A DNA stretch of 64,000 nt from Flavobacterium sp. 270 (GTDB taxonomy: Bacteria > Bacteroidota > Bacteroidia > Flavobacteriales > Flavobacteriaceae), in contig NZ_SODM01000005.1 in the NCBI RefSeq assembly GCF_004368785.1, positions 310,001 through 374,000 of the forward strand, given 5' to 3'. This document shows positions 50,761 through 58,340 of this stretch, in pieces. The notes beneath the pieces were generated by a model. That model did not search any database and was not told the origin of the DNA. It saw nothing but the letters and a program-made list of their open reading frames with translations. The translations under genes and the position numbers were made by a program. Numbering within the stretch: the first letter of the stretch is position 1; every line of letters starts with the position of its first letter.

Positions 50761-52590
50761 TTAAGATTCGAAAGACTGCATTGTTACCAGTTTATTATAA
50801 GTTCCGTTTTGTGCAATTAACTCTTCGTGAGTTCCTTGCTCAACGATTTTTCCTTTTTGCATAACGACAATTGTATCTGCTTTTTGAATTGTAGAAAGTC
50901 TATGCGCAATCACGATCGAAGTTCTGTTCTGCATCATATTTTCTAAAGCAACCTGAACAAATTTCTCGCTTTCTGTATCCAATGCAGATGTAGCTTCATC
51001 CAAAATCATAATCGGTGGATTTTTTAGAACTGCGCGGGCAATAGATAAACGTTGTTTTTGTCCGCCAGAAAGTTTATTTCCGCTGTCACCAATATTAGTA
51101 TAAATTCCTGCTGGAAGATCTTTTACAAATTCGTAAGCATTAGCAATTTTTAGCGCTTCGATAATTTCATCATCTGTAGCGTCTAATTTTCCTAAAGAAA
51201 TATTTGCTTTAATTGTATCATTAAATAAAATACTGTCTTGCGTTACCAATCCCATTAAGCTGCGAAGCGATTGCAGATTCATGTCTTTGATGTTAATTCC
51301 GTCAATAGAAATAGTTCCGTCGTTTACATCATAAAAACGAGTCAGTAAATTAGCAATCGTACTTTTTCCACTTCCAGACTGACCAACAAGAGCTACAGTT
51401 TGTCCTTTTTTAATCGTAAGAGAAAAGTCTTTTAAAACCGTTTCTTCTTCGTATTTAAAGTTGATATTTTGAACTGTAATGTTATTATCAAAGGATGTTT
51501 TTTCTATTGCATCAGGTTTAGAAACAATTGGATTTTCTTGATCTAAAATTTCTAAAACACGTTCTGCAGCGGCATTTCCTCTTTTTACTCCGTAAGAAGC
51601 TTTAGAGATCGCTTTTGCAGGCGTAAGAATGTTATAAGCCAATCCCATATACGCGATAAAAGAAGCGCCGGCAAGCGTTTTGTCAATCAAAACCATTTGA
51701 CCTCCGTACCAAAGCAAAATTGCGATTACCGTAATTCCCATAAACTCACTCGCAGGCGAAGCTAAGTTCTGGCGATTACCAATACTGTTAGATAATGTAA
51801 AGAAACGTTCTGTTGAATTTCTAAAAACAGTATTAAAATAATTTTCAGAATTATATCCCTTAACTACTTTTAATCCGCCAATAGTTTCCTCTATAGTAGA
51901 TAAAAATGTTCCTTGTTCTTCTTGTGCTTTTGTAGATTGTTTTTTAAGTTGTTTTCCGATTAATGAAATAATGTAGCCGGAAATCGGAATAAAAACGAAA
52001 ACAAATAACGTTAGCTTCGCACTAATGATTAACATAGTCGTTATGGTAAAAACTATCGTTAAAGGTTCTTTTACAATAAGTTCTAATATAGCAAGAAATG
52101 AGTTTTGCACCTCGTTTACATCTGCAGAAATTCTTGAGATAACATCTCCTTTTCTTTTTTCAGAATAAAAAGCCAAAGGCAGATCTAGTGTTTTTTTGTA
52201 CATCGCATTTCGCATGTCTTTTAAAACTCCATTTCGTAAAAAAGTAATAAAAAACATAGCTAAATAATCGGCTAAGTTTTTTAGTAAAAAGATCGAAATT
52301 ATGATCGCTACCATTACAGATAAAATGTAACCCGGATCATGATCGCCTTTCGTTGTAGTAATATAATAGCTCAGATAATCTTCACCATATTTCTGAAGAT
52401 TTAAAATTCCGTGATATACAGGTTTTATCTTATTTTCCTTTGTCTGGTCAAACAAAACCTGAAGCATTGGAATTAATGCCACAAAAGAAAGCGTACTAAA
52501 AAGGGCATACAAAACATTAAAAAAGATGTTTAAGAATGCGTATTTTTTATACGGATAGATAAAAGGAACTATTTTTTTGAAAGTACTCAT
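50761..52590 (-). CDS. MsbA-like ABC exporter (permease fused to ATPase)
   Basis: 609 residues. Six membrane helices in the first ~340 residues, then an ATPase domain: Walker A GQSGSGKST, Q-loop LVTQDSILFNDT, signature LSGGQKQRLSIARAVLKNPP, Walker B IMILDEATSALD and His in IAHRLSTIQ. Family members flip lipid-linked sugars (lipid A) or drugs; a homodimer at the inner membrane. The phosphohexomutase gene follows upstream on the same strand (gap ~80 bases with a terminator), so it may be separate. Substrate not certain. Confidence 0.92.
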   Translation of the reverse strand: MSTFKKIVPFIYPYKKYAFLNIFFNVLYALFSTLSFVALIPMLQVLFDQTKENKIKPVYHGILNLQKYGEDYLSYYITTTKGDHDPGYILSVMVAIIISIFLLKNLADYLAMFFITFLRNGVLKDMRNAMYKKTLDLPLAFYSEKRKGDVISRISADVNEVQNSFLAILELIVKEPLTIVFTITTMLIISAKLTLFVFVFIPISGYIISLIGKQLKKQSTKAQEEQGTFLSTIEETIGGLKVVKGYNSENYFNTVFRNSTERFFTLSNSIGNRQNLASPASEFMGITVIAILLWYGGQMVLIDKTLAGASFIAYMGLAYNILTPAKAISKASYGVKRGNAAAERVLEILDQENPIVSKPDAIEKTSFDNNITVQNINFKYEEETVLKDFSLTIKKGQTVALVGQSGSGKSTIANLLTRFYDVNDGTISIDGINIKDMNLQSLRSLMGLVTQDSILFNDTIKANISLGKLDATDDEIIEALKIANAYEFVKDLPAGIYTNIGDSGNKLSGGQKQRLSIARAVLKNPPIMILDEATSALDTESEKFVQVALENMMQNRTSIVIAHRLSTIQKADTIVVMQKGKIVEQGTHEELIAQNGTYNKLVTMQSFES

Positions 52591-52612
52591 TTATTAGATT
52601 GTTATTTTACCA

Positions 52613-52648
52613 TTAAAACCCGACAGGCTTAAAAAACTTGTCGGGTTT
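52613..52648 (-). terminator. Terminator of the phosphohexomutase gene
   Basis: AAACCCGACA / TGTCGGGTTT stem. On the minus strand it lies 23 bases after the mutase stop at 52672. A related hairpin (AACCCGACAG) recurs at 58149. Confidence 0.8.
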
Positions 52649-52671
52649 GGATATAAATTTGTGTAAGCTAT

Positions 52672-54399
52672 TTAACTCAATTGCATATCTGCAATGATGT
52701 TTTTTATTTTCTGATCTAAGAAACTTTCGGCAGCATCAAAATCTGAAACCGATTCTAATTCTGCATTTACACTGATATAGAATTTAATTTTTGGCTCAGT
52801 ACCACTTGGTCTTGCGCAAATTTTAGAGCCATCCGCAGTATAATAAATCAATACATTAGATTTAGGAATATCCATTGTAGACTCTTCTCCTGTCAATAAA
52901 TTTAAAGCAATAGATGATTGATAATCTTCAACCATAATTACTCTTTCGTCATTGATTTCTTTCAAAGGATTTTGACGTAAATTAATCATCATTTGGTTGA
53001 TTTCTTCCAAACCTTCCATTCCTTTTTTAGTCAGCGAAACCAAAAATTCTTTGTAAAAACCATTTTCTACATAAAGCTGTAAAAGTTCTTTATAAACAGA
53101 ACTTCCGGCTGCTTTTGCCTGAGCTGCAACTTCACATATTAATAATGTAGCCGCAACCGCATCTTTATCTCTAACTGCATCGCCAACCATAAAACCAAAA
53201 CTTTCTTCACCACCGCCAATAAACTGCAGTTCAGGAAAATCTTTGATCATTTTAGCAATCCATTTAAAACCTGTAAGACCAACTTTGCATTCTACGCCAT
53301 AACTTGTTGCCAATTCCATGATCATCGGAGTTGAAACAATAGTAGAACCAACAAATTGTTTTCCGTTAATCTTTCCGGCTTTTTTCCATTGTTTCAATAA
53401 AAACGAAGTCATTAAAACCATCGTCTGATTTCCGTTTAGCAAAATCATTTTGCCTTCGTTATTTCTAACAGCAACACCTAAACGGTCACAATCAGGATCA
53501 GTTCCAACAACAATATCAGAATTTGTTTTGTCTGCCAAAGCCAAAGCCATAGTCAAAGCTTCTGGTTCTTCTGGGTTTGGAGATTTTACAGTCGGGAAAT
53601 TTCCGTCTGGAACAGCTTGTTCTGGAACAATATGTACATTGTTATAACCAGCCTGAGACAAAGTATCAGGAACAGATTTTATAGAAGTTCCGTGCAAAGA
53701 AGTAAAAACAATATGTAAATTATCTTTGGCTTCTGCCGGAGTATTAAAACTCGCATTTTCTATAGACGATTGAACAAACGCTTTGTCAATTTCAGTGTCA
53801 ATATATTTAATCAAACTTTCGTTAGCATTAAATTTAATTTTATCGTAGCTCAAATTTTCGATAACATTAATAATCGCAGCATCTTGTGGAGGTACAATTT
53901 GTCCGCCGTCTTCCCAATATACTTTGTAACCATTATATTCTGGTGGATTGTGCGAAGCAGTAAGTACAATACCGCATTGGCAACCTAAATATTTAAGCGC
54001 AAAAGATAATTCTGGAGTAGGACGTAAATCAGAAAACAAGTAAACCTGAATTCCATTTGCTGAGAAAACATCAGCCACAACCTTTGCCAAAGTATTACTG
54101 TTATGACGACAATCGTACGCAATAACTACTTTTATAGGTTGGTTAGGAAAAACTTCATGCAAATAATCCGATAAACCCTGAGTGTTTTTTCCAAGCGTAT
54201 ATTTGTTGATTCTATTATTACCAACACCCATAACGCCACGCATTCCGCCAGTTCCAAATTCTAAGTTTTTATAAAAACTTTCTTCAAGTTCCTTTGGCGA
54301 AGTTGTCATTAATTCCTTAACAGCTGCTTGTGTTTCGCTGTCAAATGCAGGCGTCAGCCATTCATTTACAGCATTTAGTATATTCGGTGCTATATTCAT
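52672..54399 (-). CDS. Phospho-sugar mutase (phosphoglucomutase/phosphomannomutase)
   Basis: 575 residues. The phosphoserine site is in VLTASHNPPEYNGYKVYWEDGG; the Mg loop is DPDCDRLGVAV; the sugar loop is GGGEESFGFMVGD; the phosphate loop is RPSGTEPKIKFYI. The Ser-Asp pattern and length match Bacteroidota phosphoglucomutases that use both glucose and mannose phosphates; specificity not certain. Supplies hexose-1-phosphate for glycogen, nucleotide sugars or envelope glycans. Cytoplasmic. Confidence 0.94.
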   Translation of the reverse strand: MNIAPNILNAVNEWLTPAFDSETQAAVKELMTTSPKELEESFYKNLEFGTGGMRGVMGVGNNRINKYTLGKNTQGLSDYLHEVFPNQPIKVVIAYDCRHNSNTLAKVVADVFSANGIQVYLFSDLRPTPELSFALKYLGCQCGIVLTASHNPPEYNGYKVYWEDGGQIVPPQDAAIINVIENLSYDKIKFNANESLIKYIDTEIDKAFVQSSIENASFNTPAEAKDNLHIVFTSLHGTSIKSVPDTLSQAGYNNVHIVPEQAVPDGNFPTVKSPNPEEPEALTMALALADKTNSDIVVGTDPDCDRLGVAVRNNEGKMILLNGNQTMVLMTSFLLKQWKKAGKINGKQFVGSTIVSTPMIMELATSYGVECKVGLTGFKWIAKMIKDFPELQFIGGGEESFGFMVGDAVRDKDAVAATLLICEVAAQAKAAGSSVYKELLQLYVENGFYKEFLVSLTKKGMEGLEEINQMMINLRQNPLKEINDERVIMVEDYQSSIALNLLTGEESTMDIPKSNVLIYYTADGSKICARPSGTEPKIKFYISVNAELESVSDFDAAESFLDQKIKNIIADMQLS

Positions 54400-54444
54400 T
54401 TTTAAATTTCTTTTTAATATGTAATTAAAGATAAGATTTTTTCA

Positions 54445-54527
54445 GGAGCTGATCCTGCTGTCCGCTATATCTTTTGTCGTCTCGTTACAAACGAGACCAC
54501 AAAAAAATGCCGCTCCTATCAGGGCTA
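54445..54527 (+). repeat. Interspersed intergenic repeat, copy 2
   Basis: The partner of 26967-27055, same order and orientation: GGAGCTGATCCTGCT, CCGCTATATCTTTT, a GTCTCGTT / AACGAGAC hairpin, GCCGCT, ATCAGGG. Here it lies between the phosphohexomutase and the glycosyltransferase. Confidence 0.82.
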
Positions 54528-54537
54528 GGCATTTACG

Positions 54538-55494
54538 TTAAAAATTAACCTCTCGGGAAACTTTATAACGTTCTTCATTATTTTTAGTTCTCAAAATAAT
54601 TTCACCAAGAAATCCGGCTAAAAACAATTGAGTTCCTAAAATCATTGTAGTTAATGCAATAAAAAACCACGGGTTGTTAGTAACCAGACTATATCTCATG
54701 CCATTATACATATGATATAGTTTTGAAACTCCAATGTATCCCGCAGACAAAAAACCAATAATAAACATTATAGAACCCATAGCGCCAAAAAGGTGCATAG
54801 GTCTTTTCCCGAAACGTGATAAAAACCAAATTGTGATCAAATCCAGAAAACCGTTTATAAAACGCTCCATTCCAAATTTTGTTTCACCGTATTTACGCGC
54901 CTGGTGAATAACTACCTTTTCTCCAATTTTTGCAAAACCTGCGTTTTTAGCCAAAACAGGAATGTAACGGTGCATTTCACCCGAAACTTCAATGTTTTTC
55001 ACCACAACATTCTTGTACGCCTTAAGTCCACAGTTAAAATCATTCAGCTCAACGCCAGAAGTTTTTCTGGCCGCCCAGTTAAATAATTTTGAAGGTAAAT
55101 TTTTTGCTACAACAGAGTCGTAACGTTTCTTTTTCCAACCCGAAACCAAATCGTATTTTTGAGCCGTAATCATTTCGTACAATCCCGGAATCTCATCTGG
55201 ACTGTCCTGCAAATCGGCATCCATAGTAATGATTACATCACCTTTTGCTTTTGCAAAACCAGCGTGTAAAGCCTGAGATTTTCCAAAATTCTTCATGAAT
55301 CGAATACCTTTTACATTCGAATTTTCATTAGAAAAACCTTCAATAATTTCCCAAGAATTATCTGTACTTCCATCATCTACAAAAATGATTTCATAAGAGT
55401 AATTGTTAGATTGCATCACTTTAATAATCCACGCATAGAGTTCTTTAAGTGATTCCTCCTCGTTTAGAAGTGGTATAAGTATAGATAAATTCAT
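54538..55494 (-). CDS. Glycosyltransferase family 2 with C-terminal membrane anchor
   Basis: 318 residues. GT-A fold: SILIPLLNEEESLKELYAWI, FVDDGSTDNSWEII and a DAD motif in IITMDADLQDSPDEIPG. Two membrane helices at ~228-260 and ~270-300 and no transmembrane N-terminus. These features fit the dolichyl-phosphate mannose synthase/GtrB/ArnC-like group, which transfers sugars to a polyprenyl phosphate at the inner membrane. DUF4199 gene lies 8 bases upstream, so both are an operon. Sugar and acceptor unknown. Confidence 0.92.
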   Translation of the reverse strand: MNLSILIPLLNEEESLKELYAWIIKVMQSNNYSYEIIFVDDGSTDNSWEIIEGFSNENSNVKGIRFMKNFGKSQALHAGFAKAKGDVIITMDADLQDSPDEIPGLYEMITAQKYDLVSGWKKKRYDSVVAKNLPSKLFNWAARKTSGVELNDFNCGLKAYKNVVVKNIEVSGEMHRYIPVLAKNAGFAKIGEKVVIHQARKYGETKFGMERFINGFLDLITIWFLSRFGKRPMHLFGAMGSIMFIIGFLSAGYIGVSKLYHMYNGMRYSLVTNNPWFFIALTTMILGTQLFLAGFLGEIILRTKNNEERYKVSREVNF

Positions 55495-55502
55495 TTATAT
55501 TT

Positions 55503-56033
55503 TTATTCTTGTGTAGTTTTGCTTTTGAAAAACGCTGCCAAAATTAATCCAAAAATTGCGCAGAAAATAATAGAGAAAGCACAGCCTTTAATCAATTCGA
55601 TAGTCGAAAACGGATTGTTTAATTTCATTTTAGCAATATTCTCATTAATAACCGAAGCAGGAGCTCCCATTTTTTGCATTATTCCAGCAGTATATCTAAT
55701 CATCAATTCGCTTACAGTATCTTTAGCGGCCGGATCGATAACGTTAAATAAAAGAATATTAAATAAAGTAGAAATAAGAACGCCAATTACGGCAGCTATA
55801 AAGTAAGTTGTAAATGCATCTTTAAAACTAAAAACGCCTTGTAATTCTTTCTTAGTTTTAGAAAGTAAAATAATGGCAATAGTAAGGTTTATAACGATTC
55901 CAACTAGTCCAACCCACCATGAAACGAATAAATTCAAATCGATTGCATAGATACTAGCTGTAACAAATGCAGATGTAATTCCGATAATTACACCGTAATT
56001 TATACCATTTTTCTTTATAACTTCATTAATCAT
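55503..56033 (-). CDS. DUF4199 family membrane protein
   Basis: 176 residues from the ATG at 56033 (MINEVIKKNGINYG); the frame to 56072 crosses a TATATTTG box (56061-56068) and begins with TTG, so it is rejected. Four membrane helices, as in the Bacteroidota family DUF4199; GITSAFVTASIYAIDL and GLVGIVINLTIAIILL are the first two. Located 8 bases ahead of the glycosyltransferase, with which it may work at the inner membrane. Function unknown. Confidence 0.88.
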   Translation of the reverse strand: MINEVIKKNGINYGVIIGITSAFVTASIYAIDLNLFVSWWVGLVGIVINLTIAIILLSKTKKELQGVFSFKDAFTTYFIAAVIGVLISTLFNILLFNVIDPAAKDTVSELMIRYTAGIMQKMGAPASVINENIAKMKLNNPFSTIELIKGCAFSIIFCAIFGLILAAFFKSKTTQE

Positions 56034-56060
56034 ATTTTCTAGATGTTTAAAATTAATCCA

Positions 56061-56068
56061 CAAATATA
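56061..56068 (-). promoter_or_regulatory. -7 box of the DUF4199-GT2 operon
   Basis: TATATTTG on the minus strand, 27 bases before the ATG at 56033. No TTG at 19 bases upstream; a TTTG is 16 bases up. Confidence 0.55.
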
Positions 56069-56152
56069 GCAATTACCATATATACAAAAGTCAGATATAT
56101 ATTAAAAATATTGACACAAATGAAGCAGCTATTAAAAATATTGATTAAAAGA

Positions 56153-56182
56153 TTTGTTTATTGAAAAATAAATGTAAATTTG
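56153..56182 (+). promoter_or_regulatory. Promoter of the L31 gene
   Basis: TTTG (56153-56156), 18 bases, TAAATTTG (56175-56182): consensus. The transcript leader is about 108 bases. Confidence 0.75.
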
Positions 56183-56217
56183 CACACTCAAAAATAATTA
56201 AATTTTTAAACAAAAAA

Positions 56218-56275
56218 GAGTGCTGTAGTTTACACCTTTTTCTAACCATGAAAAAGCTTCAGAATAAAAGTACTC
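56218..56275 (+). promoter_or_regulatory. Structured 5' leader of the L31 gene (possible autogenous control site)
   Basis: Outer stem GAGTGCT (56218-56224) with AGTACTC (56269-56275), inner perfect stem CTTTTTC (56236-56242) with GAAAAAG (56250-56256). L31 leaders that bind L31 are known in other phyla; a Bacteroidota form would be new (inference from two stems only). Confidence 0.45.
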
Positions 56276-56297
56276 CAAACAATAAATAAAAGAAAAG

Positions 56298-56552
56298 ATG
56301 AAAAAAGGAATCCACCCAGAAAATTACAGATTAGTTGCATTTAAAGACATGTCAAATGATGACGTTTTTATCACTAAATCTACTGCAGATACAAAAGAAA
56401 CAATTGAAGTTGACGGAGTTGAGTATCCTGTTGTAAAAATGGAGATTTCTAGAACATCTCACCCTTTTTATACTGGTAAATCTAAACTTATCGATACTGC
56501 AGGACGTATTGATAAATTCAAAACTAAATATGCAAAACACGCTAAAAAATAA
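56298..56552 (+). CDS. rpmE2: 50S ribosomal protein L31 type B
   Basis: 84 residues. [21 protein letters not shown] and [28 protein letters not shown] are the type B form, which lacks the zinc-binding Cys pair of type A; only the type B gene is in this window. The longer C-terminal loop is present. It binds the 50S central protuberance. Expressed from the promoter at 56153-56182 with a folded leader and ended by the terminator at 56574. Confidence 0.97.
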
Positions 56553-56573
56553 TAGCTGTTTTTACTTATACAG

Positions 56574-56603
56574 AAAGCCTTCCAGATTTGGAAGGCTTTT
56601 TTT
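56574..56603 (+). terminator. Terminator of the L31 gene
   Basis: Stem AAAGCCTTCCA / TGGAAGGCTTT (11 bp), 4-base loop, then TTTT, 21 bases after the stop. Confidence 0.9.
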
Positions 56604-56667
56604 ATGCTAATTTTTTTGCCAAAGATTAAAATGATTTAAGAGATTTCTTTTTTATTGAAGCTAAATG

Positions 56668-56763
56668 TTTCACGCAGATTTTAAAAGATTAAAGCAGATT
56701 TGTAAAGATAAAATAAATAAAATCATATTAAATCTGCTTTAATCTTTTAAAATCTGCGTGAAA
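56668..56763. repeat. Perfect 34-bp inverted repeat
   Basis: The arms 56668-56701 and 56730-56763 are exact reverse complements (first arm begins TTTCACGCAGATTTTAAAAG). The 28-base middle is AT-only in character. This is the longest perfect arm found in the window. Confidence 0.92.
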
Positions 56764-56924
56764 AGAAATCCTTTGAATCTGTGAAATCTGTGGCTGATTT
56801 TACTGTAAAGTTTTGCAGTAAAAAAATATGCGATATCTACTACAGCATAAATAACACAAATAAAATATTTGTAACTTTGAGCCAGGTAACCAACTCAAAA
56901 TTTTAACAAATATTAAATTAATTT

Positions 56925-58100
56925 ATGAACTACATTCTTTTTGACGGCCCCGTCCGGAATACTCTACTTCCTTTTACTTTTACCAGACCTGTTGCTGATA
57001 TTTTAATCGGAATTATGACCATTCGTCAAAAATGGGAAGCACGTTTAGGTTCAACCATAACAACAATTACAGAAGAGTATTTATCGGAAAAATTTCCGAT
57101 GGTCGAGTTAGAAGAAAATGTCATGATCAATGCTGCTTATTTGCCAAATGATAAGCTTGTTGATTTGATTTCTGATCTAACAGTAAACCAGGCGATTTTT
57201 AAAGGCGATGATGTAATTGCTTTTTTTGCATCAGAAAATCAAGAAGAAGTAGATTTTGATTCTTATGAAATTATTCAATATAATGATGACTGTTTAACAG
57301 TTGAACATACTTGGGATATTTTTTCTAAAAATGACGCCGCAATTCGTGAGGATTTTAAATACTTAACAGAAGACAGGAAATCACAGCCAATTCCTAAAAG
57401 TGTTAATGTAATTGCGCCAGAAAATGTTTTTATCGAAGAAGGAGCAAAGCTGGAGTTTGTTACTCTTAATGCTTCAACCGGACCTATATATATAGGTAAG
57501 AATTCTGAGATTATGGAAGGAACTGTAATTCGTGGTCCTTTTGCTTTATGCGAAAATGCACAAGTAAAGCTAAATGCTAAAATTTACGGAGCAACAACCG
57601 TAGGTGTAGGTTCCAGAATAGGAGGAGAGGTAAAGAATTCTGTTCTTTTTGCCAATTCAAACAAAGGACATGATGGATTTTTAGGTGATTCTGTTTTAGG
57701 TGAATGGTGCAACATTGGCGCTGATTCTAATAATTCGAACCTGAAAAATAATTACGAAGAAGTAAAATTATGGAGTTATGAAACAGAAGGATTCGCCAAA
57801 ACCGGACTTCAGTTTTGTGGTTTAATGATGGGAGATCATAGTAAGTGTGGTATCAATACCATGTTTAATACCGGAACTGTTGTTGGTGTAAGTGCCAATA
57901 TTTTTGGATCTGGTTTTCCTCGCAACTTTGTGCCAAGTTTTTCTTGGGGCGGTGCATCAGGTTTTACAACTTACGTAACCAAAAAAGCTTTTGAAACAGC
58001 GCGTTTAGTTTTATCAAGACGAAATATCGATTTTGATGAAACAGAACAAGCAATTTTAGAACACGTTTTTGAGGAAACTAAAAAATGGAGAAAAGATTAA
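56925..58100 (+). CDS. GlmU family (sugar nucleotidyltransferase-like) protein
   Basis: 391 residues. N-terminal domain ~1-150 is nucleotidyltransferase-like (NYILFDGPVRNTLLPFTFTRPVADILIGI) but lacks the full GXGTRM loop of GlmU; the C-terminal ~190 residues are hexapeptide (left-handed beta-helix) repeats: VFIEEGAKLEFVTLNASTGPIYIG, EGTVIRGPFALCENAQVKLNAKIYG, CGINTMFNTGTVVGVSANIF. Likely a trimer in the cytoplasm. Annotated widely as GlmU family; whether it has acetyl- or nucleotidyl-transferase activity is unclear. Neighbour of L31 and of an ABC-F protein. Confidence 0.85.
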   Translation: MNYILFDGPVRNTLLPFTFTRPVADILIGIMTIRQKWEARLGSTITTITEEYLSEKFPMVELEENVMINAAYLPNDKLVDLISDLTVNQAIFKGDDVIAFFASENQEEVDFDSYEIIQYNDDCLTVEHTWDIFSKNDAAIREDFKYLTEDRKSQPIPKSVNVIAPENVFIEEGAKLEFVTLNASTGPIYIGKNSEIMEGTVIRGPFALCENAQVKLNAKIYGATTVGVGSRIGGEVKNSVLFANSNKGHDGFLGDSVLGEWCNIGADSNNSNLKNNYEEVKLWSYETEGFAKTGLQFCGLMMGDHSKCGINTMFNTGTVVGVSANIFGSGFPRNFVPSFSWGGASGFTTYVTKKAFETARLVLSRRNIDFDETEQAILEHVFEETKKWRKD

Positions 58101-58122
58101 GCTTCAAATTAGATAATTAGTC

Positions 58123-58256
58123 AATTTGATAATTAGATAATATTTTACAACCCGACAGATTTTACAAACCTGTCGGGTTTTGTTTTGTTAAGGATTTGGA
58201 AAATTATCTAATTGACACATTGCCAAATTATCTCAATTATCTAATTGCCTAATTCT
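58123..58256. repeat. AT-rich repeats AATTAGATAATT / AATTATCTAATT
   Basis: Several copies of ATAATTAGATAATT and its complement ATTATCTAATTG face each other on both sides of the terminator at 58149, giving an imperfect inverted repeat. Confidence 0.6.
58149..58190 (+). terminator. Terminator after the GlmU-like gene
   Basis: AACCCGACAG / CTGTCGGGTT stem with an 11-base loop, then TTTTGTTTTGTT. Same stem as the mutase terminator at 52613. Confidence 0.82.
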
Positions 58257-58274
58257 CTAATTAATCTATCTTTG
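58245..58274 (+). promoter_or_regulatory. Promoter of the ABC-F gene
   Basis: TTG (58245-58247), 19 bases, TATCTTTG (58267-58274): consensus. The TTG lies inside the AT-rich repeat of the spacer. The box ends 66 bases ahead of the ATG at 58341. Confidence 0.65.
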
Positions 58275-58340
58275 CAGCTTCAAAAAATACTTGCTGAGAA
58301 GTCTAAAAATCAAAGCAGTCTAAAAAATCTAAAAATCTAA

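Larger units (their letters stand above)
56553..56924. other. Spacer of 372 bases with terminator and 34-bp inverted repeat
   Basis: Holds the L31 terminator (56574-56603), the perfect inverted repeat (56668-56763), and a TAACTTTG box (56872-56879) 45 bases ahead of the GlmU-like gene. No further gene seen. Confidence 0.65.
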
